From Jeotgalibacillus campisalis (GTDB lineage: Bacteria; Bacillota; Bacilli; Bacillales; Jeotgalibacillaceae): a DNA stretch of 64,000 nucleotides. The translations under genes were made by a program, and so were the position numbers. Within the stretch, counting starts at the first letter, position 1, and each line of letters begins with the position of its first letter. Shown piece after piece: positions 17,074 to 25,218 of this stretch. Location: the NCBI RefSeq assembly GCF_000829515.1, contig NZ_JXRR01000022.1, forward strand, positions 62,001 to 126,000, given 5' to 3'. The notes beneath the pieces were generated by a model. The model was not told the origin of the DNA. It was given only the letters and a program-made list of their open reading frames with translations, and did not search any database.

Positions 17074-17363
17074 TAGTTTTTTTCCATTTCTTCTATTAAG
17101 ATCAGCATCTCCGCAATGACCGAATACAGCTGAGGTGGAATGCTGTCGCCAAGGTCTATATCGAGCAGGTTGGCAAGAAGACTCTCATCTTCTTCTAAAT
17201 GAACATTGTGCTGCTGGGCAAGTTCGATAATACGCTTGCCGAGTGCACCGCTCCCCTGCGCTACGACGCTCGGTGATCCGCCATTTTCATCGTAGCGGAT
17301 GACGGCTGCAGAAGGACCGTTAACTTTTTTTCTGGCTGCCTGATTAAAATAATGCGGCATCAT
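17070..17363 (-). CDS. YlqH-like protein: stand-alone FlhB C-terminal domain
   Basis: 97 residues with no membrane segment. Residues about 14-95 align by eye with the cytoplasmic C-terminal domain of FlhB/YscU: 'AAVIRYDENG', 'VVAQGSGALGKRIIELA', 'DESLLANLLDIDLGDSIPPQLY'. Where FlhB has the self-cleaving NPTH this protein has NGPS, so autocleavage is not expected. FlhB controls the export switch from hook to filament substrates; the job of YlqH is unknown. ATG 17363 overlaps the stop of the gene upstream. Confidence 0.85.
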   Translation of the reverse strand: MMPHYFNQAARKKVNGPSAAVIRYDENGGSPSVVAQGSGALGKRIIELAQQHNVHLEEDESLLANLLDIDLGDSIPPQLYSVIAEMLILIEEMEKNY

Positions 17364-19684
17364 ATACTGAAATCAAATCCTTTCTCTGACATGGCCGGAA
17401 TGGCGGATCGTTCCTTTTCTTCTTGGGGTGTGGCAGAAACCGATTCTTTTAGCAGTTTGGTAAATTGAATGCTGCCAATCTCGTAGCCGATGTCCTCTAG
17501 CCGACTTTTAGCAAGTGCAGTGAGCGGCTTCATTTTTTCTTCAAAGCCAGGCAGATCATTCTTCACTTTAATGGACAGCATCCGTTCGTTAGCTGTCAGC
17601 GCAATGCCCACTTCTCCGAGCTTTTTCGTTTCAAATAGAAAGTAAAGACTGCAGTTTTCCCAGTCCACCTTCTGCTCCCCGCTTTTTGATTGAAGAAAAA
17701 CTTTGAATTCCTCCACTTTGTTTTCAAGCAGATAAGGCAGGGTCATGACCATGCTTTGAAGACCGCTCGCATCGGTTTTACTGAGCAATTGCTGGCCGGT
17801 AATTTGATTGAGCATCGAATCACTCTTTACACCAGACTTCTCGCCCTCTTCATGTACCATTTTTAACAGCATGCTTTTAAGTGACGCACTTAACTCTTCT
17901 TGTGGTTTCCCTTTTGTCAGCAGGGCATGAGACTGTTCATGTTCATGCGTTAAGCCCATCCCTCTCACATGCTCAAAAAGCTGGCGGCCGGTTGGTTCCT
18001 GATGGACCATGTTCATGGAATGACTCACAGAAGTCGCTGCCTGCTTCGAAATTGACGGAGGATCAAGCTGAAGCAGTTCGGTTGAAACCATATGCTGAAC
18101 CCGCACATCTGCAGGTTTAAAATTAATCTTTTCCATCATAAATTTAACCTCAGACACCACTTTGGCAGCCTCTGCTGTTTGACCTTTTGCCACGAGTCTC
18201 GCTGCTTCTGCGAGCTGAGAGCTTCCTTTTAACAGCTTTTTCTCTGTGGCCATATCGGTATAAAGCATAAAATCGCTTTTTAAAATGGCTTGATCAAGCA
18301 TTTTGATGGTGTTTTCTAGCATGGGCTTTACTTGCGGCACCGCTCTTCTTTGCTGTTGAAGCAGCAGCTGGTCCATCTGCTGGAGGTTTCTCGTAATATC
18401 TCTTTTAATCTGTTTAAAATCAATAGCGGCTTGTGATAGCTTTTCAGAGATTCTCGTGACGATAAAGTCCTTTGACTGGGCAGGAAGGGAAGCAGCTAAT
18501 TGTTCAGAAAGCTGATAGCCTTCGTCCCCTGCCGTGTGCTGGGGTTTCAGCTGCGTATGTGCTTGCTGTAGTACCTGCATGACCTCCTGCCTCGCTGACA
18601 GCTCACGGCCTTTATCGAGTGCTGCGGATGCGTGATCGACCGCCTGTTTAATAGAAGCAGATAGATTTTCAGGGAGGTGCTCAGATGGCAGAATCGACTG
18701 TTGAATTTCTTTAAGTACGGCGTGCATATCAGGGTTTTTCTGAACGAGCCTGATCGCTTTTTGCAGTGCGTCAACAAGCCCATCCTGCTCCGGGTCAGAC
18801 GGGTTTTGAATGGGCGCGGATTGATGTAAAGACAGTGACGCCATTTTTGAGACCATGAGCGCTTCAAGCTTCACCGCATCGGACACTTTTTTTGAAAGAG
18901 ATGAAGAGGCTGTAAGTTCAGAAGAAAATTGAGCCTGCAGCGTGTCTGCAATTTGCTTCAGGCTCGACCCATTCTTCAACGCTTCAGTCAGCTGTTTAAT
19001 GACAGGATGATCAGGAAACTTTTTTGATAGTGTCTGCAGAACTTCTGCCAGCTTGCCTGCTCCTGCATCGTAAAGCTGCTTCGGGGCATTAGAGAGCTTC
19101 GACTGAAGGGCGGGATCTAGTCCTTCCTTTTGCAGCAGTTTGCCCACTTCTTCCCCGACCGTTTTCCCGTGAAGGGCATTGTGAACGAGGTGTAATTGAG
19201 TAGAGGTCATATCAAGCTGCTTTTGCGCAGCGGCTGTCACACTGTAAAGCTTGAGCGATACATCTCCGCTGCTTTTAGATATGAAGGATGTAAGCTCCTG
19301 AAGCACCTGCTTATTAACAGGAATGCCTTTATCGAGCAGAATCTGTGCTGCCGCTTTTATGTCGGATGAAACCGGCTTTCCTCCATTTAATGCAGTCAGC
19401 TGCTGTTCCGAGGATGGTTTTACCGCTTGTTTGACAGGAGGTTCAGCTTGCTTGATGACAGGCATCCCGTCTTTTGAACCGGTCACTTCAACCGAGGTTT
19501 TCCCTGATGATGGGAGATCACCTTCCACCTTCACTTTCAGTTCACGCCCGCGAAAATGGACCGTTGCTTCACCGTTTACGTGCTTTTCTTTTATTGTCAC
19601 TTGAAGAAGATCACCTTTTTGAACAGCTGTGGGGACGTCTGATTTTGAATAAGACTTACCTGCGGGATCGATGTTTACCTGCAT
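17360..19684 (-). CDS. YlqG-like protein with FliK-type C-terminal domain
   Basis: 774 residues, cytosolic, no signal peptide. The N-terminal 60 residues look like a small beta domain (DLLQVTIKEKHVNGEATV). The centre is long, Q/K/S/A-rich and helical. Residues about 660-755 ('VDWENCSLYFLFETKKLGEV', then 'LEDIGYEIGSIQFT') have the pattern of the FliK hook-length-control C-terminal domain. In B. subtilis ylqG-ylqH is a pair outside the flagellar cluster. FliK acts on the FlhB C-terminal domain, so the 4-nt overlap with the FlhB-like gene is suggestive. AGGAGGTG precedes ATG 19684. The exact function is unknown. Confidence 0.72.
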   Translation of the reverse strand: MQVNIDPAGKSYSKSDVPTAVQKGDLLQVTIKEKHVNGEATVHFRGRELKVKVEGDLPSSGKTSVEVTGSKDGMPVIKQAEPPVKQAVKPSSEQQLTALNGGKPVSSDIKAAAQILLDKGIPVNKQVLQELTSFISKSSGDVSLKLYSVTAAAQKQLDMTSTQLHLVHNALHGKTVGEEVGKLLQKEGLDPALQSKLSNAPKQLYDAGAGKLAEVLQTLSKKFPDHPVIKQLTEALKNGSSLKQIADTLQAQFSSELTASSSLSKKVSDAVKLEALMVSKMASLSLHQSAPIQNPSDPEQDGLVDALQKAIRLVQKNPDMHAVLKEIQQSILPSEHLPENLSASIKQAVDHASAALDKGRELSARQEVMQVLQQAHTQLKPQHTAGDEGYQLSEQLAASLPAQSKDFIVTRISEKLSQAAIDFKQIKRDITRNLQQMDQLLLQQQRRAVPQVKPMLENTIKMLDQAILKSDFMLYTDMATEKKLLKGSSQLAEAARLVAKGQTAEAAKVVSEVKFMMEKINFKPADVRVQHMVSTELLQLDPPSISKQAATSVSHSMNMVHQEPTGRQLFEHVRGMGLTHEHEQSHALLTKGKPQEELSASLKSMLLKMVHEEGEKSGVKSDSMLNQITGQQLLSKTDASGLQSMVMTLPYLLENKVEEFKVFLQSKSGEQKVDWENCSLYFLFETKKLGEVGIALTANERMLSIKVKNDLPGFEEKMKPLTALAKSRLEDIGYEIGSIQFTKLLKESVSATPQEEKERSAIPAMSEKGFDFSI

Positions 19685-19749
19685 CTTTTCTGCACCTCCT
19701 GACGATTATTTTCTTTAAAAAAGAGCTCCTGCTTAAGAGTGTTGGCAGA

Positions 19750-19780
19750 AGAAAAGCCCCTGTAAAAAAACAAGGGCTGG
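19750..19780 (-). terminator. Terminator after flgM
   Basis: Minus-strand arms AGCCCTTGT and ACAGGGGCT around a T-rich loop, then TTTTC, about 14 nt after the flgM stop. Confidence 0.7.
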
Positions 19781-19792
19781 TAAATTAGCTGT

Positions 19793-20056
19793 TTAGCTTC
19801 GGAAATGCTTCAGCAAGTCCGCAGCTGTTTGTTTTGGATCTGCCTGATACGTACCGTTTTCAATATTGAGTTTAAGCTGATTAAGCTTTTCCTGTCTTTC
19901 CGCTTGAATCGAACTGTTTTCCTGCATTTCTTTCGCTTGAGATGAAATTTCTACTTTGTCTGCTTTTTGCAGCTTTTGAACATCTGCTTGGTCCACTTTT
20001 GCCTGCTGGCGTGCGTAAGGATTGAGATTCGCACTGTTTAACGAATTAATCTTCAA
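19793..20056 (-). CDS. flgM: Anti-sigma-D factor FlgM
   Basis: 87 residues starting at TTG 20056 behind AGGTGA. 'VQKLQKADKVEISSQAKEMQ' and the C-terminal 'RQEKLNQLKLNIENGTYQAD' with 'AADLLKHF' match FlgM of bacilli. FlgM holds SigD inactive until the hook-basal body is complete, so it controls the SigD-type promoters found in this cluster, including its own. It is followed by a terminator and, unlike in B. subtilis, not by flgN. Confidence 0.92.
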   Translation of the reverse strand: MKINSLNSANLNPYARQQAKVDQADVQKLQKADKVEISSQAKEMQENSSIQAERQEKLNQLKLNIENGTYQADPKQTAADLLKHFRS

Positions 20057-20104
20057 GACAAGTCACCTGCTTTCCTTTTTTCTAAAGGTTGTTTGTTACC
20101 TATT

Positions 20105-20130
20105 ATATCGGCAGGCATTGAAAAAATTAA
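20105..20130 (-). promoter_or_regulatory. SigD promoter of flgM
   Basis: TTAA, a 14-nt spacer and a perfect GCCGATAT on the minus strand, 49 nt ahead of the flgM start. Confidence 0.85.
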
Positions 20131-20179
20131 AGGCGCACGGGAAAATTAGAAATAAAGTCCCATGCCCCTTTCTTGTCTT

Positions 20180-20596
20180 TTATTTTGTGTTTCTCGTTGA
20201 TAAATAGGTTTTTTGCTGATGGCTTTTGGAGGCTTCTTGAAACTGACGATTGGATTCTTCATGCTTTAAATCATTTTTTATAGAATCTGAGCACGTTCTG
20301 CAAAGCTTCGCCTGCGTAATTAATGTGCCACACTGATCGCACGGATACCCAAGCCCGGGAAACTGAGCCGGCTGCAGTCTGCGCTTGCGAACCCACTTGT
20401 AGAGCTGTTTTTCTTCTGCTCCTGTAACTTCTACGATCCGTTCTACCGTTGCGGCACGGTTTTCCCGTCTGCGCAAAAACTGATACACCTGCTGAAATAA
20501 ATCCTCTTCTTCCTGATGGCACTGCAAGCAAACGTCTCGAAGCCCGTTAAAGTTAAAAATCGCATTACATCTAGGACAATTTCTTAATTCTGCCAT
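20180..20596 (-). CDS. yvyF: YvyF, flagellar operon zinc-finger protein
   Basis: 138 residues. Two Cys4-type knuckles are visible: 'CPRCNAIF' with 'CLQCHQ' at the N-terminus (about residues 7-28), and 'CDQCGTLI' with 'CRTC' near residues 86-101. A winged-helix-like middle part lies between them ('VERIVEVTGAEEKQLYKWV'). This is the TIGR03826-type protein found beside flgM in bacilli. It may act as a regulator, but its function is not established. AGGTGA precedes ATG 20596. It sits between comFC and flgM as in B. subtilis. Confidence 0.92.
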   Translation of the reverse strand: MAELRNCPRCNAIFNFNGLRDVCLQCHQEEEDLFQQVYQFLRRRENRAATVERIVEVTGAEEKQLYKWVRKRRLQPAQFPGLGYPCDQCGTLITQAKLCRTCSDSIKNDLKHEESNRQFQEASKSHQQKTYLSTRNTK

Positions 20597-20680
20597 GATT
20601 ATTCACCTGATTCCGTTTTCTTTTATTATATAACATACCTGTTATAAGTAGGTAGTATTAATTAGGAATTTAATCCTATT

Positions 20681-21370
20681 TTAACGACCGATCGTGATGG
20701 ATGAGACTTTTCCTGCTCCTGCCTGCTTGAGAGTATAGGCTGCGTGGCGGATTGTCGTCCCGGTTGTATAAAGGTCATCGATTAAAATAATGGTTTTATG
20801 TTGGAAGGTTTCTAGGGTGAAAAATGGATTGAGGGTGGAATGCCGTTCTTGTTTTCCTTTTTTCGCTTGGGATACACCTGGATTGTCCATGCGGGAAAGG
20901 AACGTTTGATAGGGCAGATTCGCTTTTTCAAGAAGCGCCTCCGTCTGATTGAAGGTGCGTTCCATTTTTTTCGCTTCGTGTATAGGAATGGGAACGAGAA
21001 GGTCATAGGGCTGCATTATTTTTAAAGCATCTGTCAGCCTGTCTGAAAAACAGCTCGCAATGGCATAGTCCCGATCGTATTTAAAGCGTTTGATTAACTC
21101 TTTTAAACTTTCATTATAGACATAGAGGGAACGATTTTGATGGAGGACATCGTGGTATACGGGATCCTCTGACCATACAAGGCAGTCATTACAGGCAAAG
21201 GTTTGTTCTTTAAGCGGCCTCGAGCATATGGTGCAGATGGAATCGTGACGAATTATCTGCAGACTGTCCTGACATTCGCTGCATAAAGACGACTGCCTGC
21301 GCGGGGTGAAAAGGTCGCTCCAGGATATCTCGATAAGAATCGGCTCATGACAGCTCAGGCACCGGTTCAT
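20681..21370 (-). CDS. comFC: ComF family competence protein ComFC
   Basis: 229 residues. N-terminal Cys knuckles ('CLSCHEPIL', 'CSECQDSL', 'CTICSRPL', 'CNDC') are followed by a phosphoribosyltransferase-like fold with the PRPP-type loop 'IILIDDLYTTGTTIRHAAYT' near residues 193-212. ComFC is needed for full transformation and partners ComFA at the DNA uptake site. The gene overlaps comFA by 26 nt; comFB, which lies between them in B. subtilis, is absent. AAAGGAG precedes the start. Confidence 0.95.
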   Translation of the reverse strand: MNRCLSCHEPILIEISWSDLFTPRRQSSLCSECQDSLQIIRHDSICTICSRPLKEQTFACNDCLVWSEDPVYHDVLHQNRSLYVYNESLKELIKRFKYDRDYAIASCFSDRLTDALKIMQPYDLLVPIPIHEAKKMERTFNQTEALLEKANLPYQTFLSRMDNPGVSQAKKGKQERHSTLNPFFTLETFQHKTIILIDDLYTTGTTIRHAAYTLKQAGAGKVSSITIGR

Positions 21371-22823
21371 GTTTCTTCTCCTTTAAAAGTCCGTCTTTTT
21401 TTGCACGATAATTCATTCGGAGAATATGCTTTTGAGCCTGGACGATCGCTTCTGTATGACCAAAGTGAAAAAAAGCCACCGTGCCAAACGGAAAACGAAA
21501 GTCACGCCCCGCTCTCCCAGCAATTTGGACAAGAGCACTTTCCGTAAAAATCGATTGCTCTGCCCCAAGCACTGCAACATCAATATTAGAAAAAGTTACC
21601 CCTCTTTCCAAAATGGTCGTCGTCAGGAGAATATCAAGCTCTTTTCTTCGCATTCTGTCAATCTTTGAACTTCGTTTATCGTCTTTGGCATGAACCGACT
21701 CAATCTTATCAGTATAGGTGCGAAGAAGCGCCTCTACTTCAAGCATCATTGGAATATCCGGCATAAAAAGCATCATGCGTTTTTTTATGGCGAGCCTGCT
21801 TTCAATCCAGTATCGAAGGCTGTATGGCAGCTGTTTTTTACCAATAGATTTTTTCCAGTTTCCAAGCCATCTTGTTTCAGGAACCGGCAATGGATAGCCG
21901 TGGTATCTGGCGGGAATGACAATGGACTCGAGGATGCCTTTTTTGACGTCTTGTAAAAGGGAAATTGATGGTGTCGCGGTGAGATAAATGAGCGTTGAAG
22001 AGGATTTTCGTGCATTTTGTGCGGCGTTCTGAAGCGTGACATCACTGTGATACGGGAAGGCATCGACTTCATCAATGACCATCACATCAAACGCCTGCTG
22101 AAAACGGTAAAGCTGATGAGTGGTGGCAATGGTGAGGAGAGCGACATCGTTTTTATGCTCACTTCCGCCAAAGAGAGCCTGAATAGGGATGGTGGGAAAT
22201 GTCTGCTGAAAGCGCGGGAACAACTCCTGAACAACGTCTCTTCTCGGTGTGGCGATGCAGACCAGCTGTCCTTTTTCGAGTGCTTTGGCTGCTGCTTGAA
22301 ACAATAGTTCAGTTTTCCCGGCACCGCAAACGGCGTGAACAAGTGTCGACCGCTTCTCTTCAACCGCCCGTACAAGCTGATCAGAGGCTTTTTGCTGGGG
22401 GATGGACAGTGTTCCTTCCCATTGAAGGATTGGCTGCTGTGGCGGGTCAAGAAGGTCTTCTTCAGGCCCAGACCATTTTACAATCGGATTGCAGTAAGAA
22501 GCCTTGCCCATGTTAATACAGTTTCGGCAATAGATGCATGGTCCCTTGCACCTGGCACATGGCTGCTCATAAAAAAGGTAAGACTGTTCATTGAAACAGC
22601 GCATGCAGCGAAACGAGTGTTTTTTCTTTTCTATAGAAGGAGTATAGAGAATATGGTTTGATTGAAGATGAGTTTCCAGTTCCTGAGGGGTGAATAAGTG
22701 GAGTACTTCGTCCCGGAGAAGCTGCTTGCCGGAGAGGATCCTGCGAAGCTTTGGGGAATACGTGATGGTTTTCAGTTGAAAAGCCTCCTTTTTTGGCAAA
22801 AGTGGAGAACAGCGCTCAGCCAT
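21345..22823 (-). CDS. comFA: DNA uptake helicase ComFA
   Basis: 492 residues. A Cys zinc knuckle lies at about residues 74-103 ('CMRCFNEQ', 'CARCKGPC', 'CRNC'). Then come the helicase motifs: Walker A 'HAVCGAGKTE' near 165, Walker B 'VMVIDEVDAFPY' near 247, 'YLTATP', and motif VI 'QIAGRAGRDFRFPFG'. ComFA is the cytosolic ATPase that pulls single-stranded DNA through ComEC. The ATG at 22823 stands unusually close to AGGAG; a CTG about 16 codons in has a better-spaced AAAAGGAGG, so the true start is uncertain. Runs together with degV upstream and comFC downstream. Confidence 0.95.
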   Translation of the reverse strand: MAERCSPLLPKKEAFQLKTITYSPKLRRILSGKQLLRDEVLHLFTPQELETHLQSNHILYTPSIEKKKHSFRCMRCFNEQSYLFYEQPCARCKGPCIYCRNCINMGKASYCNPIVKWSGPEEDLLDPPQQPILQWEGTLSIPQQKASDQLVRAVEEKRSTLVHAVCGAGKTELLFQAAAKALEKGQLVCIATPRRDVVQELFPRFQQTFPTIPIQALFGGSEHKNDVALLTIATTHQLYRFQQAFDVMVIDEVDAFPYHSDVTLQNAAQNARKSSSTLIYLTATPSISLLQDVKKGILESIVIPARYHGYPLPVPETRWLGNWKKSIGKKQLPYSLRYWIESRLAIKKRMMLFMPDIPMMLEVEALLRTYTDKIESVHAKDDKRSSKIDRMRRKELDILLTTTILERGVTFSNIDVAVLGAEQSIFTESALVQIAGRAGRDFRFPFGTVAFFHFGHTEAIVQAQKHILRMNYRAKKDGLLKEKKHEPVPELS

Positions 22824-22833
22824 TCTCCTGTTT

Positions 22834-23679
22834 CTACTCTTTTTTCATCCAGCCAAGGCCCATTGAACCTTCTCCCAAATGTGTCCCAATTACCGGACCA
22901 AAATGAGAAATCCGGAATGTGACATTTGGCAGCTGCTGTTGGAGTTCATGCTTCCATTCTTCCGCTTCATTTTCACGGTTTGCCTGAATAATGACAGCTT
23001 GAAGATGATCATATTTTTTGGCATCCTCAGCCAGTAAATCAACCATCCGTTTCATCGCTTTTTTGCGCGTGCGAATTTTTTCAAACGGTTCAATCTTCTT
23101 TTCCACGAAGTGCAGCAGCGGTTTCACCTGAAGCAGGCTGCCGATCATAGCCTGTGCATTGGACAAACGGCCTCCGCGCTGAAGATGGCTTAAATTATCT
23201 ACCATAAAATACGCTCGTGTTGTTTCTTTGAGTTCCTCTAAGTACGAAACAATCGTTTCTGCTGAACACCCGCGTTGTGCCATCTCGGCAGCTTCTAGCA
23301 CAAACATCCCCTGAACCATGCAGGAAATCTCTGAATCGAATGGATAAACCCGAATGGATTCCACCATCTCCCCTGCCTGCACCGCACCGGAAAACGTACC
23401 GCTGATGCCACTCGATAAATGAATAGAAACGATTTCATCATTCTCCTCTGAAAGCTCCTCAAAAAGAGCCGCAAATTGACCGACTGCCGGCTGCGAGGTC
23501 GTAGGAAGATCCTTTTCCACGCGCACCGACTCATAAAACTCCCCAGTCGTCAGGTCAACCTCTTCCTGATACACGTTCCCGGCCATAATCACACTCAATG
23601 GAATCATATGAATCGAAAGCTCATCCCGAAGTTTCTTTGGTATATATGCTGTACTATCCGTTACGATCGCTGTCTTCAT
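22834..23679 (-). CDS. DegV family fatty-acid-binding protein
   Basis: 281 residues, the standard DegV length. The N-terminus 'MKTAIVTDSTAYIPKKL', the lipid-contact segment 'TTSQPAVGQFAALFEEL' and 'IHLSSGISGTFSGAVQAG' are the family signature. DegV/FakB proteins present fatty acids to the kinase FakA. Nothing here shows which fatty acid is bound. The gene lies 10 nt ahead of comFA, as yviA does in B. subtilis. Confidence 0.95.
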   Translation of the reverse strand: MKTAIVTDSTAYIPKKLRDELSIHMIPLSVIMAGNVYQEEVDLTTGEFYESVRVEKDLPTTSQPAVGQFAALFEELSEENDEIVSIHLSSGISGTFSGAVQAGEMVESIRVYPFDSEISCMVQGMFVLEAAEMAQRGCSAETIVSYLEELKETTRAYFMVDNLSHLQRGGRLSNAQAMIGSLLQVKPLLHFVEKKIEPFEKIRTRKKAMKRMVDLLAEDAKKYDHLQAVIIQANRENEAEEWKHELQQQLPNVTFRISHFGPVIGTHLGEGSMGLGWMKKE

Positions 23680-23801
23680 TCCATCATTCCTATCCCTGCA
23701 ATAAAATTTCCAAAGCCATAAACTTGTCCGAAGACCCTATGCTCCTATTTTAGCCCAAGAATTCATTGAATGCATCTCTTTCATGCAATGTTGTTTGGAA
23801 A

Positions 23802-23831
23802 AATAAAAACCCTCTGTTTTAAACAGAGGGT
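23802..23831 (-). terminator. Terminator of the acyltransferase gene
   Basis: Arms ACCCTCTG and CAGAGGGT around TTTAAAA, followed on the minus strand by TTTTATTTTTCC. Confidence 0.88.
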
Positions 23832-23848
23832 AGGTCAAGGCAGATAGA

Positions 23849-24940
23849 TTATGAAGATCGGGCAGTCATTTCTTCAAGGGGCTTCTTCTTTTTGCCGGAG
23901 GATTTTTTGCGGTCAATCACTCCAATAATCATAGCAGAGCCAGGGATATGCTTAACAATCCATGAAAACCCTATACTTGCGAGAGTTGAAAAGATGAAAG
24001 CAAGAATGCCGTAGGCTGTCGCTGATAAAGTGAATGGCTGAAATCTTGCAAACACATCGATGAACAGCAAATGAAGCAAGTAGATTGAGAATGAATACTT
24101 ACTTACGATCTTTACTACCCATGGCACAGATTTAAAGGAAGCTGTGAGATAAAGAAAAGATAGAAACAAGAAGATCGTGTAAAACAGCACATCATTTCTT
24201 CTGGATGAAATCACAGTATAATTATCGGCTGCTACATTATAAAATCCATAAAACATCGAGAGCAAGGCTAATACAACGATGCCGGGGCCAGCTTTACGCA
24301 GGAAGCTCTTCCATTGGATAGCATATCGCCCAGCGTAATAAGCAACGATAAAGAAAGCGATCCAGCCTGGAAAGAACACTCTGCCATACTGTCTCCAAAG
24401 CAGCTCCAGCGATTCATGCGGAGGCGGGAGATACGAAACAATGTAATTATAAAGAATATTAATGACAACCGCTATAGCCGTTACAAAATACGGATTAACT
24501 TTGTGAGAATATCGATTAAACAAAAAGTGCAGGAAATAAAGTTGAAAAATGATGAGAATAAAATAGCCGTTCCAGCCGCTCAAGATAATATATCTATACA
24601 AAATTGCACCCATATATTCAAAGGAAAACCCGTTTACAAGATTATAATAAAATGCAGAAATAAAAGAAATTGAGAAATATGGAATCAATATATACAAGAA
24701 TCGTTTCTTCCAAAAACCCTGTGGGGCAATATCCTTATAGGTATAGCTTAATATATAGATTGAGATCATAACGAACATCGGCGTGGCAAAGATAAAAACC
24801 ATTTGAATCAGCAGCAAAAACTCATAGGACAAACCAGGCAGTTCATAAATACTTTTGACTCTGGCAATTGAATGGACCCATACAACACTTAAACAAGCTG
24901 CAGCTCTAATCCAATCAATCCCTATAATCCGTTCTTTCAT
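23849..24940 (-). CDS. Membrane acyltransferase, acyltransferase-3 family
   Basis: 363 residues from ATG 24940, 7 nt after a strong AAAGGAGG (a TTG at 24958 lies at the edge of the ribosome site). About ten membrane segments are visible. The N-terminal 'GIDWIRAAACLSVVWVHS' holds the conserved H of the family. The C-terminus is basic and lysine-rich, on the cytosolic side. Such proteins move acetyl or other acyl groups from cytosolic CoA donors onto sugars outside the membrane. The acceptor is unknown. It lies alone between degV and the trehalose genes, where B. subtilis has no such gene. Confidence 0.88.
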   Translation of the reverse strand: MKERIIGIDWIRAAACLSVVWVHSIARVKSIYELPGLSYEFLLLIQMVFIFATPMFVMISIYILSYTYKDIAPQGFWKKRFLYILIPYFSISFISAFYYNLVNGFSFEYMGAILYRYIILSGWNGYFILIIFQLYFLHFLFNRYSHKVNPYFVTAIAVVINILYNYIVSYLPPPHESLELLWRQYGRVFFPGWIAFFIVAYYAGRYAIQWKSFLRKAGPGIVVLALLSMFYGFYNVAADNYTVISSRRNDVLFYTIFLFLSFLYLTASFKSVPWVVKIVSKYSFSIYLLHLLFIDVFARFQPFTLSATAYGILAFIFSTLASIGFSWIVKHIPGSAMIIGVIDRKKSSGKKKKPLEEMTARSS

Positions 24941-25070
24941 AGGGCTGCCTCCTTTCAATTTTAAACCTCATTAAGAATAGCATATAGTAATTTTAATGAA
25001 TAGATGAGTTTCGAACAGTTTAATTGCTAATTAAAGGTATTTATACAAAAGAATATTCAGATCTTAAGAG

Positions 25071-25100
25071 TTGACAACTTGTATATACACGTAATATGAT
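25071..25100 (+). promoter_or_regulatory. SigA promoter of treP with TreR operator
   Basis: TTGACA at 25071-25076, an 18-nt spacer, TATGAT at 25095-25100. In the spacer, TTGTATATACAC (25079-25090) is close to the TreR operator TTGTATATACAA. TreR bound there would block the polymerase; trehalose-6-phosphate would release it. Confidence 0.8.
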
Positions 25101-25111
25101 AAGTTTGTAAA

Positions 25112-25125
25112 TGTAAGCGCTGTTT
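25112..25125 (+). promoter_or_regulatory. Possible cre site near the treP transcript start
   Basis: TGTAAGCGCTGTTT matches the left half of the CcpA cre consensus well and the right half less well. Confidence 0.5.
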
Positions 25126-25192
25126 CTGACTATTTTGGACTATCTTTTGTCCAATAGGGAATAGATGAATGGATAGCGAAGCGTCACGGAAA

Positions 25193-25206
25193 TGAAAACG
25201 GTTACG
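25193..25206 (+). promoter_or_regulatory. cre site in the treP leader
   Basis: TGAAAACGGTTACG fits TGWAANCGNTNWCA with only the last base off. It lies between promoter and start codon, where CcpA can act as a roadblock. Confidence 0.75.
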
Positions 25207-25218
25207 GGAGGGTTACAG

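Noticed and set aside
22017-22661. Plus-strand frames within comFA
   Set aside because: comFA is fully conserved on the other strand across this span; the frames are shadows.
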